Below, piece after piece: positions 5,104-7,643 of a stretch of 7,643 bases of DNA. The stretch is taken from the NCBI GenBank assembly GCA_030654555.1, contig JAURXG010000520.1:1-7643 (forward strand). The letters run 5' to 3'. The notes below the pieces were generated by a model. It had not been told where the DNA came from. It ran no database searches and saw nothing but the letters and a program-made list of their open reading frames with translations. The stretch is from Aquabacterium sp. (GTDB taxonomy: Bacteria; Pseudomonadota; Gammaproteobacteria; Burkholderiales; Burkholderiaceae_C). Made by a program: the position numbers and the translations under genes. The first letter of the stretch is position 1; each line of letters starts with the position of its first letter.

Positions 5104-5186
5104 GGGGTTCTCGGCGATCCTGAATAGGATTATGATGGGCTGCAAGTCTTGATCTGGATTCAATGTGTCGATCCTCCGAGAACCCC
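5104..5186. repeat. 11-bp inverted repeat flanking the antitoxin promoter
   Basis: GGGGTTCTCGG (5104-5114) and CCGAGAACCCC (5176-5186) are perfect reverse complements 61 bases apart. The left arm covers the candidate -35 box; the right arm lies in codons 4-8 of the antitoxin gene. Paired sites bracketing a toxin-antitoxin promoter fit operators for the antitoxin or the antitoxin-toxin complex. The repeat is seen directly; the role is inference. Confidence 0.55.
5108..5136 (+). promoter_or_regulatory. Candidate promoter of the Xre-RES cassette with internal operator-like repeat
   Basis: TATGAT (5131-5136) is a good -10 match; TTCTCG (5108-5113), a weak -35, sits 17 bases upstream. Between them is ATCCT-GAAT-AGGAT (5117-5130), a perfect inverted repeat with a 4-base centre, placed where a bound repressor would block RNA polymerase. 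Transcription would start near 5143, giving a leader of about 22 bases to the GTG at 5165. Confidence 0.5.
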
Positions 5187-5584
5187 TTCCATCGCCACTG
5201 ACCGCCTCGACGGATCAGCTGTCGGCGGCCGGCCTGCGGGCCTTCGCACGCATCGCCGAGCTTTGGCAATTGACGGTCGACGAGCAGCTGTGCCTGCTGG
5301 GCCAGCCGCCGCGGTCGACCTACTTCGCCTGGCGCAAGCACCCCGAAACCGCACGCCTGCCGCGGGACACGCTCGAGCGGCTGTCCAACCTGCTGGGCAT
5401 CTACAAGAGCCTGCAGATCCTGCTGCCCGATACGGCCGCCGCCGATGCCTGGGTGCGGCAGCCGAACACGGCCGTGCCCTTTGGCGGCCGGTCGGCGCTG
5501 CAGTGCATGCTGGCTGGCAACGTGAGCGACCTGAACGCCGTGCGCCGCTACCTCGACGGGGTGCGCGGCGGGGGCTGGTCTTGA
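5165..5584 (+). CDS. Xre/MbcA/ParS-type antitoxin (DUF2384 toxin-binding domain)
   Basis: The 139-residue product has an N-terminal helical, Xre-like DNA-binding region (about 20-90, with WQLTVDEQLCLLGQPPRSTY resembling a helix-turn-helix and LPRDTLERLSNLLGIYKSL following). Its C-terminal DUF2384-type toxin-binding segment (about 98-139) has the family ending ALQCMLAGNVSDLNAVRRYL followed by GGGW. Such proteins neutralise a RES-domain toxin by covering its active site and repress their own operon. The start is GTG at 5165, with TGGA six bases upstream; there is no Met codon in the first part of the frame. The stop TGA (5582-5584) overlaps the next gene's frame, placing the RES toxin directly after it as in known RES-Xre modules. 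Inverted repeats around the promoter fit autoregulation. Confidence 0.9.
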   Translation: MSILREPLPSPLTASTDQLSAAGLRAFARIAELWQLTVDEQLCLLGQPPRSTYFAWRKHPETARLPRDTLERLSNLLGIYKSLQILLPDTAAADAWVRQPNTAVPFGGRSALQCMLAGNVSDLNAVRRYLDGVRGGGWS

Positions 5585-6297
5585 GGGTGGCCGGCAGCGC
5601 GGCCGATGATGCTCAACTGCCCGCGCTGCCCGCGCTGCGCCGGGTACGCTGGGCGCAGGCCTGCCGCATCGTGCCCACGCGCTACCCCAGTGTGTTCCTG
5701 TACGACCGCGTGGCCGATGCCGACGACTTCGACGCGCTGTACGCGCTCGAGGCCATGACCAACGAGCGCCTGCGCGACGAGCTGGGCCAGATCGAACGCG
5801 TGCCGCGCGAGCAGCGGCTGTTCGGCCCGGGCAGCGGGCCGATCATGGCGGCCTTCACCCATGTCAACCTCTCGGGCAGCCGTTTCTCGGCGGGCGGGTA
5901 CGGCGTGTTCTATGCGGCACGCGACCGGGTCACCGCCATCGCCGAGACGCGCTACCACCATGCCCGCTTCCTGCAGGCCACGGCCCAGCCGGCGATGCAT
6001 CTGCCGATGCGGCTGTACCACGTGGCGGTGGATGCCAGGCTGCACGACCTGCGCCCGCCGGAGGCGGTGTCCGGCGCCGTCTACGACCCCGACGACTACA
6101 GCGCCGGCCGCGCGCTCGGTGCCCAGTTGCATGCCGCGGGTTCGGCCGGCGTGGCCTACCGCAGCGTGCGCCAGCCGCGCGGGCAGAACGTGGGGCTGTT
6201 CACGCCGCGGGCGGCCAGCCGCTGCCTGCATGCGGCCCAGCTGCTGTACGTGTGGGATGGGCAGGCCTTTGCCGACGTCTACGAGAAGCTGCCATGA
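5581..6297 (+). CDS. RES-domain toxin (putative NAD+ phosphorylase/glycohydrolase)
   Basis: From TTG at 5581 the product has 238 residues; GTG at 5587 would give 236. TTG overlaps the antitoxin stop as TTGA, which favours coupled translation, but the exact start is uncertain. RES toxins (for example MbcT of Mycobacterium) break down NAD+ and stop growth when free of antitoxin. The three family residues are seen in context: Arg101 in SGSRFSAGGYGVFYAA, Glu122 in TAIAETRYH and Ser195 in GVAYRSVRQPRGQNVGLF. The preceding ACRIVPTRYPSVFLYDRV, MTNERLRDE and FTHVN stretches, and the late YDPDDYSAG, are also typical of the RES family. Length and motifs look intact, so the toxin is probably active. Its stop overlaps the next gene's start (ATGA at 6294-6297), unusual for a two-gene toxin-antitoxin operon. 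Confidence 0.9.
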   Translation: MRVAGSAADDAQLPALPALRRVRWAQACRIVPTRYPSVFLYDRVADADDFDALYALEAMTNERLRDELGQIERVPREQRLFGPGSGPIMAAFTHVNLSGSRFSAGGYGVFYAARDRVTAIAETRYHHARFLQATAQPAMHLPMRLYHVAVDARLHDLRPPEAVSGAVYDPDDYSAGRALGAQLHAAGSAGVAYRSVRQPRGQNVGLFTPRAASRCLHAAQLLYVWDGQAFADVYEKLP

Positions 6298-7025
6298 CCA
6301 GGCTGCAGCCCGGTGAACGGTTCGACCGGCTCGATGCCCTGCGCGGTGCGGCCATCGTGTGGATGGTCGCCTTCCACTTCGCCTTCGACCTCAACCATTT
6401 CGGCTGGCTGCAGCCGCCGCAGCACTTCACCCGCGATGCGCTGTGGACGACCCAGCGCACGCTGATCGTCAGCGGCTTCCTGCTGTGCGCCGGTGCGGGC
6501 CAGGCGGTGGCGCTGCAGGCCGGCATGGGCTGGCCACGCTTCTGGCGCCGCTGGGCGCAGGTGGCCGGCTGCGCGGTGCTGGTGTCGGCGGGCTCGGCGC
6601 TGATGTTCCCGCGCAGCTGGATCAGCTTCGGCGTGCTGCACGGCATGGCGCTGATGCTGATCGCGGCCCGGCTGGCCGCGCCCTTGCGCGCTGGGCTGTG
6701 GCCGCTGGGTGCGCTGCTGCTGGTCTTGCCGATGGCGGTGCAGCACCCGTTCTTCGACAGCCGCCTGACCAACTGGGTCGGCCTGGTCACCCGCAAGCCG
6801 GTCACCGAGGATTTCGTGCCGCTGCTGCCCTGGCTGGGCGTGATGCTGTGGGGCATGGCGGCCGGCCAATGGTTGCTGGCGCACCGGCGTGCCGCGCTGG
6901 CTGCACCGTTGCCAGCCCGGCTGCGGCCGCTGGCCATGCTGGGGCGCTGGCCCCTGTTGGTCTACATGCTGCACCAGCCGCTGCTGATCGGTGCGCTGAC
7001 GGCGATTCAGGCGCTCGGCCGCTGA
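6294..7025 (+). CDS. Multi-pass membrane protein, HGSNAT-cat (DUF1624) family
   Basis: The 243-residue product resembles the heparan-alpha-glucosaminide N-acetyltransferase catalytic domain family (DUF1624), inner-membrane proteins thought to pass acyl groups across or along the membrane; bacterial substrates are mostly unknown. It starts RFDRLDALRGAAIVWMVAFH, the family N-terminal motif (His28), followed by about seven hydrophobic segments near 17-38, 55-77, 85-105, 112-128, 133-150, 175-196 and 214-240. Conserved-looking segments are ISFGVLHG (His116), FVPLLPWLGVMLWG (175-187) and LLVYMLHQPLLIG (His227). The ATG overlaps the RES toxin stop by four bases, with GAGAAG just upstream as a weak ribosome site, so it is probably translated with the toxin. 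The gap to rlmB is 52 bases. Confidence 0.85.
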   Translation: MTRLQPGERFDRLDALRGAAIVWMVAFHFAFDLNHFGWLQPPQHFTRDALWTTQRTLIVSGFLLCAGAGQAVALQAGMGWPRFWRRWAQVAGCAVLVSAGSALMFPRSWISFGVLHGMALMLIAARLAAPLRAGLWPLGALLLVLPMAVQHPFFDSRLTNWVGLVTRKPVTEDFVPLLPWLGVMLWGMAAGQWLLAHRRAALAAPLPARLRPLAMLGRWPLLVYMLHQPLLIGALTAIQALGR

Positions 7026-7065
7026 ACGAATCGCCGGCGGCCCGATGGTGCGGCCGGCGGGCAGC

Positions 7066-7071
7066 TACCAT
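7066..7071 (+). promoter_or_regulatory. Possible -10 box immediately ahead of rlmB
   Basis: TACCAT lies seven to twelve bases before the rlmB ATG, and there is no Shine-Dalgarno sequence. A start of transcription at or next to the ATG would give a leaderless message. No -35 box is seen, so this is weak. Confidence 0.25.
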
Positions 7072-7077
7072 GCGCCG

Positions 7078-7572
7078 ATGAGCACCAAAGTCCTGTTCGG
7101 CTTCCACGCCGTGACCGTGCGGCTGAAGACCGCACCCGAATCCGTTGTCGAGATCCATGTCGACGCCACCCGCCGCGATGCCCGCATGCGCCAGTTCGTC
7201 GAGCGCGCCCAGGCCGCCGGCGCCAAGCTGGTCGACAGCGACGACCAGCGCCTGATCCGGCTGGCCGGCAGCCCGCGCCACCAGGGCGTGGTGGCGCGCG
7301 TCACGCCGCTGGCCACCGTGCATTCGCTCGATGACGTGCTCGATGCCGTCACCGGCGCGCCGCTGGTGCTGGTGCTCGATGGCGTGACCGATCCGCACAA
7401 CCTGGGCGCCTGCCTGCGCGTGGCCGATGGTGCCGGCGCGCATGCGGTGGTGGCGCCCAAGGACCACGCCGTGGGCCTGAACGCCACGGTGGCCAAGGTG
7501 GCCAGCGGCGCGGCCGAGACCGTGCCCTACTTGATGGTGAGCTACCTGGCGCGCTGGGTATACGTGCTGTAG
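7078..7572 (+). CDS. rlmB: 23S rRNA (guanosine(2251)-2'-O)-methyltransferase RlmB, interrupted by a stop
   Basis: RlmB 2'-O-methylates G2251 in the peptidyl-transferase P-loop of 23S rRNA using S-adenosylmethionine. The 164-residue frame matches RlmB from its start (MSTKVLFGFHAV; E. coli has MIYGIHAV). It has the N-terminal RNA-binding domain (about 1-75, ending PRHQGVVARV) and the first half of the SPOUT methyltransferase domain, with motif 1 LDGVTDPHNLGACLRVAD (Asn108, Arg114) and the LNATVAKVASGAAETVPY segment. The frame then hits TAG at 7570-7572, about two thirds of the way through; the knotted SAM-binding C-terminus is missing. Homology resumes in the same frame right after the stop. 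The last few codons before the stop (SYLARWVYVL) depart from the family consensus (TNLAR...). An inactive gene, a sequence error near a contig end, or readthrough are possible; error is most likely. Confidence 0.85.
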   Translation: MSTKVLFGFHAVTVRLKTAPESVVEIHVDATRRDARMRQFVERAQAAGAKLVDSDDQRLIRLAGSPRHQGVVARVTPLATVHSLDDVLDAVTGAPLVLVLDGVTDPHNLGACLRVADGAGAHAVVAPKDHAVGLNATVAKVASGAAETVPYLMVSYLARWVYVL

Positions 7573-7643
7573 GATCGCGACATCCTGGTGGTGGGCACGG
7601 CCGAGGACGCCGAGCAGTCGATCTTAGAGCTGGACCTAACCGG
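7573..7643 (+). pseudogene. rlmB: In-frame continuation of rlmB after the premature stop (3' end outside window)
   Basis: Read in the rlmB frame after the TAG, this stretch gives DRDILVVGTAEDAEQSILEL and runs open to the window edge. It corresponds to the RlmB segment that in E. coli reads IWIVGTAGEADHTLYQS. The rest of the methyltransferase domain would lie outside the window. The frame is intact apart from the single stop. Confidence 0.7.

Noticed and set aside
4837..5152. Small open frames over the tRNA-Pro/tRNA-Arg region on both strands
   Set aside because: They run through tRNA genes and the palindrome, with no homology or ribosome site.
5149..5580. Upstream extension of the RES frame across the antitoxin gene
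   Set aside because: The translation upstream is shadow of the antitoxin; RES homology begins shortly after 5581.
4987..7025. Genomic island integrated at tRNA-Arg
   Set aside because: The toxin-antitoxin cassette lies on the 5' side of tRNA-Arg, whereas integration normally uses the 3' end. No integrase and no repeat of the tRNA 3' end were found.
1..7643. CRISPR array, insertion sequence or phage genes
   Set aside because: No regularly spaced direct repeats, transposase, integrase or terminal inverted repeats were seen anywhere in the window.

Overview
The window is GC-rich and gene-dense, with protein and tRNA content typical of a betaproteobacterium, most likely Burkholderiales (Rubrivivax/Leptothrix/Ideonella-like). 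That placement rests on a polyhydroxybutyrate (PHB) depolymerase of the Ralstonia PhaZ1 type, Lon and RlmB sequences of proteobacterial type, and strong G/C preference at third codon positions. Genus cannot be fixed from the sequence alone.

Layout. (1) 1-968: the C-terminal part of the Lon protease gene, running in from outside. (2) 987-1353: tRNA-Gly(GCC) and tRNA-Cys(GCA), with a recognisable promoter, a structured leader, an intrinsic terminator between the two tRNAs and a weaker hairpin after them. (3) 1389-2946, minus strand: intracellular PHB depolymerase phaZ and a small downstream hypothetical gene. (4) 3031-3730: a glutathione S-transferase family gene, divergent from phaZ, preceded by a near-consensus sigma-54 promoter. 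(5) 3811-4790: an RraA/HMG-aldolase family gene overlapping a small membrane-type protein gene by four bases. (6) 4788-5078: tRNA-Pro(UGG) and, convergent to it, tRNA-Arg(UCU), separated by a perfect 18-bp-arm palindrome. (7) 5104-7025: an Xre/MbcA/ParS-type antitoxin and RES-domain toxin pair followed by a multi-pass HGSNAT-cat (DUF1624) membrane protein. All three reading frames overlap by four bases, and the start is embedded in an 11-bp inverted repeat. (8) 7078-7643: the 5' part of rlmB (23S rRNA Gm2251 methyltransferase), interrupted by an in-frame stop with clear in-frame homology continuing to the window edge.

Functional themes are protein quality control (Lon), translation (four tRNAs, RlmB), carbon-storage mobilisation (PhaZ) and a stress or defence module (RES/Xre NAD-depleting toxin-antitoxin). 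The most unusual points are the three-gene overlapping RES/Xre/membrane-protein cassette with its candidate operators, the sigma-54-type promoter ahead of the GST gene, and the cluster of disruptive changes at the 3' edge of rlmB.
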